NCBI GenBank assembly: GCA_015655585.1
Contig: JAATEV010000032.1
Coordinates: 1 to 64,000, forward strand
Reading direction: 5' to 3'
DNA: 64,000 nt
Origin: Terriglobales bacterium
Lineage (GTDB): Bacteria > Acidobacteriota > Terriglobia > Terriglobales > Acidobacteriaceae
This document shows positions 1 through 8,588 of this stretch, piece by piece. Below the pieces are notes generated by a model. It had not been told where the DNA came from, searched no databases, and saw only the letters and a list, made by a program, of their open reading frames with translations. The translations under genes were made by a program, and so were the position numbers. Position 1 is the first letter of the stretch; the number at the start of each line of letters is the position of its first letter.

Positions 1-2124
1 CGGATGACGCAGCCGATTTTGATTGGGGAGGGGATGGAGGTTCCGGCTGTGGCTGCTGCTACAGCGAATCGAGTGGTGGGGGACGAGGCGAAGGTGTTGG
101 CGGTGGATTGGGATTTGCCGCAGCCGCTGGAGGGGTTGGCGGTGGATGTAGAGATTACGGATTTTCCGGGTGTGGGGCGGCCGGCGAAGGGGCGCGTGAT
201 CGAGGTGCTGGGCGATCCGGATGGGTTTGGGGTGGATGTGGAGATTATTATCCGCAAGCATCATTTGCCGCATGTGTTCCCGGCGAATGTTCTAGCGGAG
301 GCGGAGGCCAGCGCCGGAGGAACCCATGTCCCAGAAGCGGGACATGGGGCACCCGCACCCGCACCCGGATTATTGTCCCAATTATTGCCTGGACTGGAGA
401 AGCGCAGGCGGGATTTTCGTGGGCTGCCGATTGTGACGATTGACGGCGAGACGGCGCGGGACTTTGACGATGCCGTGCTGGTGCGGGCGATGGAGAACGG
501 CAATTGGGAGTTACAGGTCCATATTGCGGATGTGAGCCACTATGTGAGGCCGGGAACGGCTCTAGATCTGGAGGCGAGACTGCGGGGAACCTCGGTTTAT
601 TTTCCGGATCGGGCGATTCCAATGCTGCCGCCGCAGCTTTCGAGCGGGATGTGCAGTCTGAGGCCGGATGAGGACCGGCTGGTGTTGAGCTGCGTGATGG
701 AGATTGACGGGCGCGGCGAGGTGCTGGGGTACGAGGTGTGCGAGGGGATCATCCGCAGTGCGAAGAGGATGACTTACACGCAGGTGCAGGGGATTCTGGA
801 TGGTAATGCGGAGACGCGGGCTGAGTTCGCGGAGCTGGTGCCGGAGTTCGAGCGGATGCATGAGCTGGCTCTGAAGCTGAACGCGAAGAGGCACAGGAGA
901 GGCTCGATTGATTTTGACCTGCCGGAGCCGGTGATCCAGTTTGACCCAGAGGGCAACATGGAGGCGATTGTGCGGTCGGAGCGCGGGTGGTCGCACAGGC
1001 TGATCGAGGAGTTCATGCTCTCCGCAAATGAGTGCGTGGCTACCTGGATTGAGCGGCAGGATGTGGCGAGCATCTATCGCATACACGAGATGCCGGACCC
1101 GAAGCGGATTGTGGACTTTGAGGAGACGGCTGGGCAGTTTGGGTATTCGCTGGGATTCAGCAGTTTGCCGGTGAAGCGGATTCAGACGAAGGGCGACAGG
1201 CGCGATGCGAGGGGGACGAATCGTCAGGCGAAGACACATGAGGTTGCGGAGTCGATTCCGGTGACTCCGCAGATGTATCAGCGGCTGACGGCGAAGATTG
1301 CGGGGAAGCCGGAGGAGAGGATTCTGGCGTTCCTGATGCTGCGGTCGCTGAAGCAGGCGAGGTATAGCGAGAAGAATGTGGGGCACTTTGCGCTGGCCAG
1401 TCCTAGCTATACGCACTTTACTTCGCCGATCCGGCGGTATCCGGATTTGATTGTGCATCGGCTGCTGCGGGAGCTGATCCAAGGCGGCGCGGATACGGCG
1501 GGCGGGGCGATTCTGTCGAGCGATCCGCAGCCCTGGCAGGAGACGGCTCCGGCTAAGGGACGCGGGGAGAGACCGGCTCTTGAGGGGCCAATTCCGAAGG
1601 ACGAGCTGGAGGCGATTGCTACGGAGACGAGCCAGACGGAGCGGCGGGCCGACGACGCGGAGAGGGAGCTGATCGAGTGGAAGAAGATCAAGTTCATGCA
1701 GGACCGCGTGGGCGAGGACTTCAAGGGGATTATTCTTTCGTGCACGAAGTATGGGTTCTTTGTGGAGCTGGATGATCTGTTTATTGAAGGGCTGGTGCCG
1801 TTGAGCTCGCTGGCGGATGACCGCTACATGTTCCGCGATACGGACAGGCAGATTGTGGGGACGCGGAATGGGCGGGTGTTCCGGATGGGGCAGCGAGTGC
1901 ATGTGCTGCTGGACCGGATCGACCGTCAGCAGAGGCGATTGCAGTTTGCGCTGCTGGAGAGCGAGGACGATGCAGAGGTTGTGCCGCGGTCGCTGGGGCG
2001 GGGCGGGCCGAAGAAGGCAGTGAGAGCGGAGACTCATTTGAGCCCGAATCGCTCTGGGAAGAAGGGGAAGACGAAGACCAAGGCGAGGGAGAGAAATAAG
2101 AAAGCCAAGGGGAAGCGGCGTTAG
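1..2124 (+). CDS. rnr: Ribonuclease R, 5'-truncated by window edge
   Basis: 3'-to-5' exoribonuclease of the RNase II/RNB family, which degrades structured RNA in the cytoplasm. The reading frame is open from base 1, and the first ATG (base 4) lies inside a cold-shock-like domain, so the true start and the N-terminal helix-turn-helix/CSD1 part are probably outside the window; 706 codons are seen against about 750-850 in full-length homologues. The RNB domain begins near residue 140 with TIDGETARDFDDAV, whose Asp residues (D147, D153, D155, D156, counting from the ATG at base 4) are the metal-binding set. An S1 domain lies at about 570-650 (GIILSCTKYGFFVELDD) and is followed by a Lys/Arg-rich tail typical of RNase R rather than RNase II. 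A palindromic element sits in the linker before the RNB domain (residues 107-116). Confidence 0.95.
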   Translation, partial: RMTQPILIGEGMEVPAVAAATANRVVGDEAKVLAVDWDLPQPLEGLAVDVEITDFPGVGRPAKGRVIEVLGDPDGFGVDVEIIIRKHHLPHVFPANVLAEAEASAGGTHVPEAGHGAPAPAPGLLSQLLPGLEKRRRDFRGLPIVTIDGETARDFDDAVLVRAMENGNWELQVHIADVSHYVRPGTALDLEARLRGTSVYFPDRAIPMLPPQLSSGMCSLRPDEDRLVLSCVMEIDGRGEVLGYEVCEGIIRSAKRMTYTQVQGILDGNAETRAEFAELVPEFERMHELALKLNAKRHRRGSIDFDLPEPVIQFDPEGNMEAIVRSERGWSHRLIEEFMLSANECVATWIERQDVASIYRIHEMPDPKRIVDFEETAGQFGYSLGFSSLPVKRIQTKGDRRDARGTNRQAKTHEVAESIPVTPQMYQRLTAKIAGKPEERILAFLMLRSLKQARYSEKNVGHFALASPSYTHFTSPIRRYPDLIVHRLLRELIQGGADTAGGAILSSDPQPWQETAPAKGRGERPALEGPIPKDELEAIATETSQTERRADDAERELIEWKKIKFMQDRVGEDFKGIILSCTKYGFFVELDDLFIEGLVPLSSLADDRYMFRDTDRQIVGTRNGRVFRMGQRVHVLLDRIDRQQRRLQFALLESEDDAEVVPRSLGRGGPKKAVRAETHLSPNRSGKKGKTKTKARERNKKAKGKRR
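323..348. repeat. REP-like palindrome inside rnr
   Basis: Perfect 10-bp inverted repeat CCCATGTCCC / GGGACATGGG with a 6-nt loop (AGAAGC), followed by a short GCACCC run (about 349-366). It is read in frame as part of a Gly/Ala/Pro linker between the cold-shock and RNB domains of RNase R. The form resembles dispersed palindromic elements of acidobacterial genomes; that resemblance is from memory, and its copy number cannot be seen here. Confidence 0.5.
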
Positions 2125-2183
2125 TGCGGTGTCGCGAGAAGGGCTGGCGTCGTAGAATAAAAGCTTCGAGGAGAGTTTAGAGA

Positions 2184-2456
2184 ATGGCACATATGGTTTT
2201 CGATACGAGATTCAAGGCTGAAATGGAAGGGCTGGATGAGCCTCCGTTCGATTCGGACTTTGGACAGAAGATTTTTAAGAACGTCTCGAAGAAGTCCTGG
2301 GCCGAGTGGGTGGAACGGCAGAAGATGCTGCTGAATGAGTATCGCCTGCAACCGTGGACGCGCGAGGCGCAGGAGTTTCTGGTAGAGCAGATGAACGAGT
2401 TCTTCTTTGGCAGCGGAGGCGAGCTGCCGAAGGAGTTTGTGGCTCCTGCGAAATAG
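2184..2456 (+). CDS. yggX: Fe(2+)-trafficking / oxidative damage protection protein (YggX family)
   Basis: Small cytoplasmic protein of the YggX family, thought to shuttle labile Fe(II) and protect Fe-S clusters. The 90-aa length is the family's usual one. The family pattern is clear: GQKIFKNVSKKSWAEW, then RQKMLLNEYRL and an EFLVEQMNEFFFG C-terminal helix. The usual N-terminal Cys after the start is replaced (MAHMVFDTRF). A GAGGAG ribosome site lies about 12 bases upstream of the ATG. The gene is 59 bases downstream of rnr on the same strand and may be read through from it. Confidence 0.9.
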   Translation: MAHMVFDTRFKAEMEGLDEPPFDSDFGQKIFKNVSKKSWAEWVERQKMLLNEYRLQPWTREAQEFLVEQMNEFFFGSGGELPKEFVAPAK

Positions 2457-2601
2457 GCGGTTGCCGCGCTCGCGGAGGCGCCGTCTGCAAGATGCGGACG
2501 ATGTGGCGACCCAGAGCCCCCGGGATGGCTCCGGGTCGTGTACACTTGAAAGTGAAGGATTACCCCGCCGTCACCCGCCCGGATGACGTGCTAACCATAG
2601 T

Positions 2602-2678
2602 CGGGACGTGGCTCAGCCTGGTAGAGCGCACCCTTGGGGTGGGTGAGGTCGCTAGTTCGAATCTAGTCGTCCCGACCA
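2602..2678 (+). tRNA. tRNA-Pro (anticodon GGG)
   Basis: A complete cloverleaf is visible: acceptor arms CGGGACG/CGTCCCG, a D arm containing GGCTCAGCCTGGTAGAGC, anticodon stem CACCC/GGGTG with loop TTGGGGT (anticodon GGG, reads CCC), a T arm with loop TTCGAAT, then discriminator A and an encoded CCA. Length is 77 nt. It stands alone between yggX and the convergent TolC gene. Confidence 0.95.
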
Positions 2679-2759
2679 TTTACTTTTGTTTCTGTATTTT
2701 TAGAAGCTTACAGTAAAACCTATTTTCTATTTAGAACTCCATACAAGCGACTTAGTCCA

Positions 2760-4307
2760 TCACGGTAGCTTGAGAAACTGTGCCAGGCGATCGGCCGCGC
2801 CGCCGAGTGCCCGCGCGAGACTAAGCTTGCTCACATTGTGGGCGAGAACGCTGTTGATGTAGTCGAGTTCAGCACTGGCAACGGACTCCTGCGCCTGGAC
2901 GACCTCGACATTGTCCGAGACTCCAGCCTGAAACTTTTGGCGGGTCAATTCTAGCGTCTCCCGGGTGACCCTCAGATTTTCGGTCGTGACGCTGAGTTGA
3001 TTCGTGGCCGTCTGCAGGTCGAGATAGGCATTACGCACATCACTTTCGATCCTGGCGTGCAGGTCATCGAGTTCAGCTTTACGTTGCAAAAAAGCGGCCT
3101 GCGCCTGTTCCATGTCGCCCTGAGCCCTGCCACCCCGCCAGATTGGAACCGTAAGGGTTGCTGTGGCTGAAAAACTTCCATGCGATTGGTTGGGATTCGT
3201 TCCGTTGACGCCATAGTCTCCATTCACTGCGAGCGAGGGCAACAGTTCAGAGCGGGCAGCGGAGCGTGTCAGTTCGGAGGCTCGCACTTGAGCCTCGGAG
3301 GCTTTCAGGTCTTGACGATTCGTGTAGGCCTGCTTCAGTGCGTCGTCCACCCCAATCGCAGGAGCAGGAGAGTAAGGAATCTCGTCGGAGATCTCGTATT
3401 GATCGTTGGGCGGCAACCCCGTCATCCGAGCGAGATTAATCTTCTGCTTGGCGAGGTCATTGAGCAACGTCTCCAGCCTCTCCTGATCGGTCAGCATCTG
3501 CACGCGACTCCGGTTGACGTCTGTTTGCGCGACGAGTCCGACGCCACGCTGTTGCGATGCTTGTTGATAGAGGGCTGTCGCCGTCGCCAACTGTGCCCTG
3601 GCAGAGGCTACTCGCGCTTTGGCGGCAACAGTCTGAAGGTAAGAGCCACCTACGGCGAGCACAACCAGATCGCGAGCATCTTTCATCGTGTAGCTGTTCG
3701 AGCGAGCGAGTTCCTGCGCGGAACGGTAGTTCTTCCATGCCGTCAGGTCGCCAAGGGTCTGCGTCAGATGGGCGCGAAGATCAAAGTAGTTATAGGGCCC
3801 GGCGATGCTGGGAATCGACAGACCCGGGATGGATGAGTTCAGGCGGATACCGGCGACACGAAGGTTGGTCTGCTGCACGGTTTCACTGGCGGTTGCGCTC
3901 AGGTTGGGAAGGAGCGCACTGCGCGCCACCTTGGCCTGGCCTTGCGCCTGCCGCATTGCCTGGGTCACTCCTTCCACGCCCAGGTTGTAGTCCAGTCCGC
4001 GTTGAATCGCTTCCGTGAACGAGAGCGTTCCGGAAAAGGGCGTCTTGGCGATTCCACTGATACTCCCTGAGTAAGATCCAGTCACCTGGACGGTAGTGTT
4101 GATGGTGTTTACGCTTGTGGTCGTTCCGGGTGTAGGCGATTGGGTAGCAACAGCCGATCCAGTCTGCGATCCAGGGCCGTACAGTGAAAGTTGATTGGCC
4201 AGCGTCCCCTGAGAGGCCGATGGCGCCGATGGCAACTGGGCCCAGATGGAGATGCTGAAGATGACCGGCAGGACGAATGCTGCGCCAAGTTTTACGAATT
4301 TATTCAT
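2760..4307 (-). CDS. TolC-family outer-membrane efflux protein
   Basis: 515-aa outer-membrane factor, the exit channel of a tripartite efflux pump. The N-terminus (KLGAAFVLPVIFSISIWAQ) is a signal peptide. Two repeated OEP halves follow: residues about 95-300 start with LSFTEAIQRGLDYNLGVEG, and about 320-510 contain DDALKQAYTNRQDLKASEAQ and RQKFQAGVSDNVEVVQAQ, typical of TolC-like hairpin helices. An unusual Ser/Thr/Gly-rich segment of about 70 residues separates the signal peptide from the first OEP repeat. It is the last gene of the minus-strand efflux operon, 15 bases after the permease at 4323-5480, so it most likely works with the adaptor at 8585-9829. Confidence 0.92.
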   Translation of the reverse strand: MNKFVKLGAAFVLPVIFSISIWAQLPSAPSASQGTLANQLSLYGPGSQTGSAVATQSPTPGTTTSVNTINTTVQVTGSYSGSISGIAKTPFSGTLSFTEAIQRGLDYNLGVEGVTQAMRQAQGQAKVARSALLPNLSATASETVQQTNLRVAGIRLNSSIPGLSIPSIAGPYNYFDLRAHLTQTLGDLTAWKNYRSAQELARSNSYTMKDARDLVVLAVGGSYLQTVAAKARVASARAQLATATALYQQASQQRGVGLVAQTDVNRSRVQMLTDQERLETLLNDLAKQKINLARMTGLPPNDQYEISDEIPYSPAPAIGVDDALKQAYTNRQDLKASEAQVRASELTRSAARSELLPSLAVNGDYGVNGTNPNQSHGSFSATATLTVPIWRGGRAQGDMEQAQAAFLQRKAELDDLHARIESDVRNAYLDLQTATNQLSVTTENLRVTRETLELTRQKFQAGVSDNVEVVQAQESVASAELDYINSVLAHNVSKLSLARALGGAADRLAQFLKLP

Positions 4308-4322
4308 GACTCTCCATACTCC

Positions 4323-5480
4323 TTAGCCAAGTTGCTTCCGGAATCGCCAGACACTCAGGGACACCAGGATGACGGTAAAGACCAGTAATGCCAGAAAATT
4401 TGGCCACAGCGTTTCTATACCGCTTCCTTTCAACATGCTGGCTCGGCAGATAACGCCAAAGTGATAGATCGGGTTGAACTTTGCCAGCGGCTGCATCCAG
4501 TGAGGCATGGCCTCCATGGGGGTCAACGCACCGGAGAGACTCGACATCGGCGGATTGACGAAGAAACTGGTGAGCTGTGCCTGCTCGGCCGACTGTGTGA
4601 ACGTGGCGATGAATGTTCCGATGCCGATGCCCGAAAGCAGGCAAAGCGCCGCACCGGCAAAGACCAGCATGAAGCTGCCATGAAACGGCACATGAAAGAC
4701 GACGCGCATGATTCCGATGGCAAACAGAGCCATCATGCATAACAGGAGGAAGAGCGGGACGATCTTTGCAAGAACGATCTCCGAGGTATCCGCAGGCGAC
4801 ATGAGCAGTTGCTCGAGGGTTCCGGCCTCGCGCTCTTTGACCATGGTTGCAGAGGCAACAAGTGAACCGTTCAAGATGCAGAGCAGACCAAGCACGCCGG
4901 TGACGCTGAACCAGGACGCGACGAGGCCGGGATTGTAGAGGAACGAAGGTTGCAGATCGACACGGCCTCGACGACCGACATCCGGCACGGCGATTTGCGA
5001 GAACTCGGCGTGTAATCCTGAGCTTTGGAGGTTTGCTGAATACGAGGCGATCACGCTCTGAGCGTAGGTCCTTGCAATCGTCGCCGTGTTTGCGTCCATC
5101 GCGTTGAGCAGAAACTGCACGTTCGCCTGCCTGCCGCGTTGCAGGTTTCTCGCATAGTCGTAGGGCACGATCAATCCGGCTTGCGCCTTTCCGTGAGTGA
5201 TGGCGTCAGTCAGAGCATCGGGAGAGAGGTAGTAGCTTGTGAGACGAAAGCTCTCGCTTTCGCTGAGCCTCGCAATCAGTTCGCGACTCTCCGGAGTCCG
5301 GCTTTCGTCAATGACGCCAAGGCGGAGATTTTGCACCTTCGAATTCAGAACGAAGCCGAAGAGCATCAACTGCAAGACGGGCGGAAGGATCAGCGACATC
5401 GCAATCCGCCGGTCGCGACGTATCTGCGCAAACTCTTTTTGGATCAGAGCCAGAAAGCGATGATTGAATAGACGTTTCAT
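4323..5480 (-). CDS. ABC-2 type transporter permease (YbhR/YhhJ-like)
   Basis: 385-aa inner-membrane permease of the ABC-2 family. The N-terminal FLALIQKEFAQIRRDRRIAMSL and first membrane helix (LILPPVLQLMLFGFVL) are followed by a large periplasmic region (about 45-175) and five C-terminal helices. The ABC-2 hallmark VKEREAGTLEQLLMSP is at about residues 214-229. Together with its neighbour at 5491-6612 it should form the heterodimeric membrane part served by the double ATPase at 6609-8588. The gap to the neighbour is 10 bases. Substrate is unknown; E. coli YbhFSR homologues have been linked to drug and cation efflux. Confidence 0.92.
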   Translation of the reverse strand: MKRLFNHRFLALIQKEFAQIRRDRRIAMSLILPPVLQLMLFGFVLNSKVQNLRLGVIDESRTPESRELIARLSESESFRLTSYYLSPDALTDAITHGKAQAGLIVPYDYARNLQRGRQANVQFLLNAMDANTATIARTYAQSVIASYSANLQSSGLHAEFSQIAVPDVGRRGRVDLQPSFLYNPGLVASWFSVTGVLGLLCILNGSLVASATMVKEREAGTLEQLLMSPADTSEIVLAKIVPLFLLLCMMALFAIGIMRVVFHVPFHGSFMLVFAGAALCLLSGIGIGTFIATFTQSAEQAQLTSFFVNPPMSSLSGALTPMEAMPHWMQPLAKFNPIYHFGVICRASMLKGSGIETLWPNFLALLVFTVILVSLSVWRFRKQLG

Positions 5481-5490
5481 GTTGCTCCCC

Positions 5491-6612
5491 CTATGCCTTC
5501 ACTTGCATACGGCGCATCGTTCGCCACGCAAGCGTGTAGAACACAAGACCGGTAAAGCCGATGATGAGAACTTCCAGCCAAGTGGAGGGCCAACCGCCGC
5601 CCTGAAGAAATGCGTCTCGGACCACATAGATGTAGTGTTTTCCCCAGACAAGATTCGAGATCCAGCGAATCTGGATCGGAATATTGTCGATCGGGAAGAT
5701 CAGTCCGGAGAGCAGGAAGACCAGAAGAAAGCCGCCAAGAGCAACCATCTGCATGGCGGCGACCCTGCTGGGAATCGCAGCCCCCACCATGATGCCGAAG
5801 GCAGCAACGCAGAAGGAGTACAGCACGGTGGCGACGAAGAACGAACTTGGATCACCGACAAAGCTCAAGCCGAAATAGAAGTGCAGAAGGACTAGCAGGG
5901 GGACACACTCCGCCAGTCCGACAAGGGTGAACGCGAGGATCTTTCCAAGCAGGAACTCATGGGCCGAGATACTCGAAACGTACACCTGCAGAATGGTCTT
6001 CTTCTCTCCTTCTTTAGCCATCGCCAGTGAGGCCAGAAGAGGAGCGAACATGGACATTGCAAGAACGAAGACACCGGGACCGGAGTACTTCTTGCTGGAG
6101 AGACCGGGGTTGTACCAGAGTCGAATCTGGGCCTGAACCGGCTGAGGGCTGGTGGCTCCACTATGGATCGCGTTATACGCATTGACAATCGCCGTGGCGT
6201 AGCCTGCCACGAGGCTGGCGGTGTTTGAGTCCGAGCCGTCCACAAGGAATTGAACGGGAGAACTCTGTTTGCGCAGCACGTCTCGGCCAAAGTGCTCTGG
6301 AATAATCAGAGCGGCTCGCGCCTTATTCGTCATGAAGGCGTCCTGGGGCTGCCGGTCGGTAGGCCACGAAGTTACATAAAGCGATGTGGACGCACGAAAG
6401 ACGTCTACAAGCTCCCGTGATATGGAGGAGTCGTCAAAGTCCTGCACGATGATTGGCAGGTGACTTACGGTCAATGCGATTGACGATCCGAGCAGCAGCA
6501 GAATACATACCGGCAACACCAGCACGAGCGCCAGGGCGAGCCGGTCACGCAGGATCTGGATCAGCTCTTTGCGGGTTTGTGCAAGAATGCGGCGCATAGA
6601 AGTACCCTTCAA
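5491..6612 (-). CDS. ABC-2 type transporter permease (YbhS-like)
   Basis: 373-aa paralogue of the downstream permease: an N-terminal helix (LALALVLVLPVCILLLLGSSIAL), a periplasmic region of about 130 residues and then a cluster of C-terminal helices (for example QMVALGGFLLVFLLSGLIFP). The ABC-2 motif reads KEGEKKTILQVYVSSIS, which is less canonical than in the partner. The first four bases overlap the end of the ATPase gene (ATGA), which implies translational coupling. It probably pairs with the 4323-5480 product. Confidence 0.92.
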   Translation of the reverse strand: MKGTSMRRILAQTRKELIQILRDRLALALVLVLPVCILLLLGSSIALTVSHLPIIVQDFDDSSISRELVDVFRASTSLYVTSWPTDRQPQDAFMTNKARAALIIPEHFGRDVLRKQSSPVQFLVDGSDSNTASLVAGYATAIVNAYNAIHSGATSPQPVQAQIRLWYNPGLSSKKYSGPGVFVLAMSMFAPLLASLAMAKEGEKKTILQVYVSSISAHEFLLGKILAFTLVGLAECVPLLVLLHFYFGLSFVGDPSSFFVATVLYSFCVAAFGIMVGAAIPSRVAAMQMVALGGFLLVFLLSGLIFPIDNIPIQIRWISNLVWGKHYIYVVRDAFLQGGGWPSTWLEVLIIGFTGLVFYTLAWRTMRRMQVKA

Positions 6613-8588
6613 TCTTCCGAGGCGACTTTGCCTTGTTGTCGTGCTTTTTCGACGACGCCAATAAAGACGTCTTCGAGCGAAAAGCGCTCTTCGCGGGCTC
6701 CCAATACCTGAATGCCGTGCTTCGCGAGTTGCGTGGTCGTGCTTTGGATACCGGCCTGAGCGGACTCGTCCGTAACAACATGCAGGCGATCACCAAACAG
6801 CGATACGCGCCAACGTTCCAGAGTCTGTTTCAAAAGATCGGCGGCGCCTTGCGGCTGGTCCACAACGAACTCGATCAGGTGGCCCTCCTGTCGGTTCTTG
6901 ATCTCGCTTGGAGTTCCCTCTGTGACAAGTTCCCCCGCAACCATGAAGCCGAGCCGGTTGCATTGCTCTGCCTCCTCAAGATAGTGCGTCGTGACCAGAA
7001 TTGCCGTGCCGAGGTCCGCCAGCCGGTTGATGATGTTCCAGAAGGCGCGACGGGCGAGGGGATCGACGCCCGAGGTGGGCTCGTCGAGGAACAGGATACT
7101 TGGCTCGTGCATGATGGCGGCGCCGAGCGCGACACGCTGCTTCCACCCTCCCGGCAGACTGCCGGTCAACTGCTTCTCCTTGCCCTCAAGGCCGGAGAAG
7201 GAAAGCGCCCAGTTGCGCTTCCTTTCACGCTCGCTTTCGGGGACTCCGTATACACCGGCGAAGAAATTGAGGTTCTCCTCGATGCTCAGGTCGTCGTAGA
7301 GAGAGAACTTCTGCGACATGTACCCAATGTGCTGCCGCACGCTCTGAGAGCGCAGACTCCCGGTTTCACCCGCAAGCTGTATCTCTCCCGTGGTGGGCGC
7401 CAGAAGTCCGCATAGCATCTTGATGGTGGTAGTTTTTCCTGCTCCGTTTGCTCCAAGCAAGCCGTATACCTCGCCATAACGAATCTGGATATTGACATGC
7501 TTGACCGCCTCGAATGCGCCAAACCGCTTCGTGAGTTGTGTAGCCCCGATGGCGATCTGACCACGAAGATCGGTATGGTCATACCGCCCGGGGAATGGCT
7601 CCGGCCGGATCTCCTGCCCAAGACTGCGGAGCGTGGCCACAAAGGTGTTTTCAAGAGTCGGCTCGCGCGTCTGAATCTCGGATATCTGAAGCTGCGGGGA
7701 TTTCAGCTTCTCTTCGACATACTTAGTGGTGTTCTCAGGATCGACCGTCAGCAGATCCAGCCGGTCTCCGAACCGCTGCACATCGAGGATCTCCCGGCCA
7801 TCCCCGGCATCCTGGGTTAGCAACTGCTCTGCCTTTGCGAGCTCTGTGGTGCGGAGTTCAAGACGCTTGGCATGAAGACCTGCGCGAAGCTCGGCCGGAG
7901 TTCCAGTCTGATGAATCTCCCCAAGGTGCATCAGGGCAACGCGATGGCAGCGCTCTGCTTCATCCAGATAGGGCGTAGCCACCATGATAGTCAATCCATC
8001 TGCTGCGAGGTGGGCAAGTGCATCCCAGAATTCACGGCGTGAGACCGGGTCGACACCCGTCGTCGGTTCGTCCAGCAGAAGCACTTTTGGCTCGGGCACG
8101 AGCGCGCATACCAGGGCAAGCTTCTGCTTCATTCCTCCGCTCAGACGCCCCGCAAGCCTGTCCGCGAACCGGTCCATGTCGAACATCTTCAGATAGCGAA
8201 GGCCGCGTTCCGCGATCTCGGCAGGAGCGACGCGGCGAAGGTCACCGATGTAGCGGATGTTCTCGGCAACGCTGAGGTCGGGATAGAGACTAAAGGTCTG
8301 CGTCAAATATCCGGTCTGCGAACGTGCTTCACGAGCCGGTTTACCGAAGACCTCAACCGTACCCGAGGTCGCTTCCATCACACCTGCAAGGATTTGGAAC
8401 GTCGATGTCTTGCCAGCCCCATCTGGACCAATCAAACCAAAGATCTCTCCGCGAACGATGTCAAGGTCGAGACCTCGCACCGCTTCGATCGCTCCATAAC
8501 GCTTGAGCAATCGGGAAGTACGGATCGCCGATCCAGTCGCTTCCGGAGAAGGGACGGGATCGGCCGGATACGTGGCAGGGACGCTCAC
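6609..8588 (-). CDS. ABC transporter ATPase with two fused nucleotide-binding domains (YbhF-like)
   Basis: 659-aa cytoplasmic ATPase energising the ABC-2 permeases. NBD1 (about 21-325) has Walker A GPDGAGKT (54-61), signature LSGGM (149-153) and Walker B VLLLDEP, but its switch position reads VATPYLDE, so the H-loop His is Pro206. NBD2 (about 345-655) has Walker A GANGAGKT (379-386), signature LPGGW (478-482), Walker B ILFLDEP and a normal TTHYLEE (His535). The two ATP sites are therefore probably asymmetric. E. coli YbhF has, as I recall, a similar NBD1 substitution. ATGA overlaps join it to genes on both sides. Confidence 0.93.
   Translation of the reverse strand: MSVPATYPADPVPSPEATGSAIRTSRLLKRYGAIEAVRGLDLDIVRGEIFGLIGPDGAGKTSTFQILAGVMEATSGTVEVFGKPAREARSQTGYLTQTFSLYPDLSVAENIRYIGDLRRVAPAEIAERGLRYLKMFDMDRFADRLAGRLSGGMKQKLALVCALVPEPKVLLLDEPTTGVDPVSRREFWDALAHLAADGLTIMVATPYLDEAERCHRVALMHLGEIHQTGTPAELRAGLHAKRLELRTTELAKAEQLLTQDAGDGREILDVQRFGDRLDLLTVDPENTTKYVEEKLKSPQLQISEIQTREPTLENTFVATLRSLGQEIRPEPFPGRYDHTDLRGQIAIGATQLTKRFGAFEAVKHVNIQIRYGEVYGLLGANGAGKTTTIKMLCGLLAPTTGEIQLAGETGSLRSQSVRQHIGYMSQKFSLYDDLSIEENLNFFAGVYGVPESERERKRNWALSFSGLEGKEKQLTGSLPGGWKQRVALGAAIMHEPSILFLDEPTSGVDPLARRAFWNIINRLADLGTAILVTTHYLEEAEQCNRLGFMVAGELVTEGTPSEIKNRQEGHLIEFVVDQPQGAADLLKQTLERWRVSLFGDRLHVVTDESAQAGIQSTTTQLAKHGIQVLGAREERFSLEDVFIGVVEKARQQGKVASED

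Noticed and set aside
562-2190. 542-codon open frame antisense to RNase R
   Set aside because: Shadow of a high-GC gene: Arg/Leu/His/Pro-rich product, no domain, while the plus-strand frame is unmistakably RNase R.
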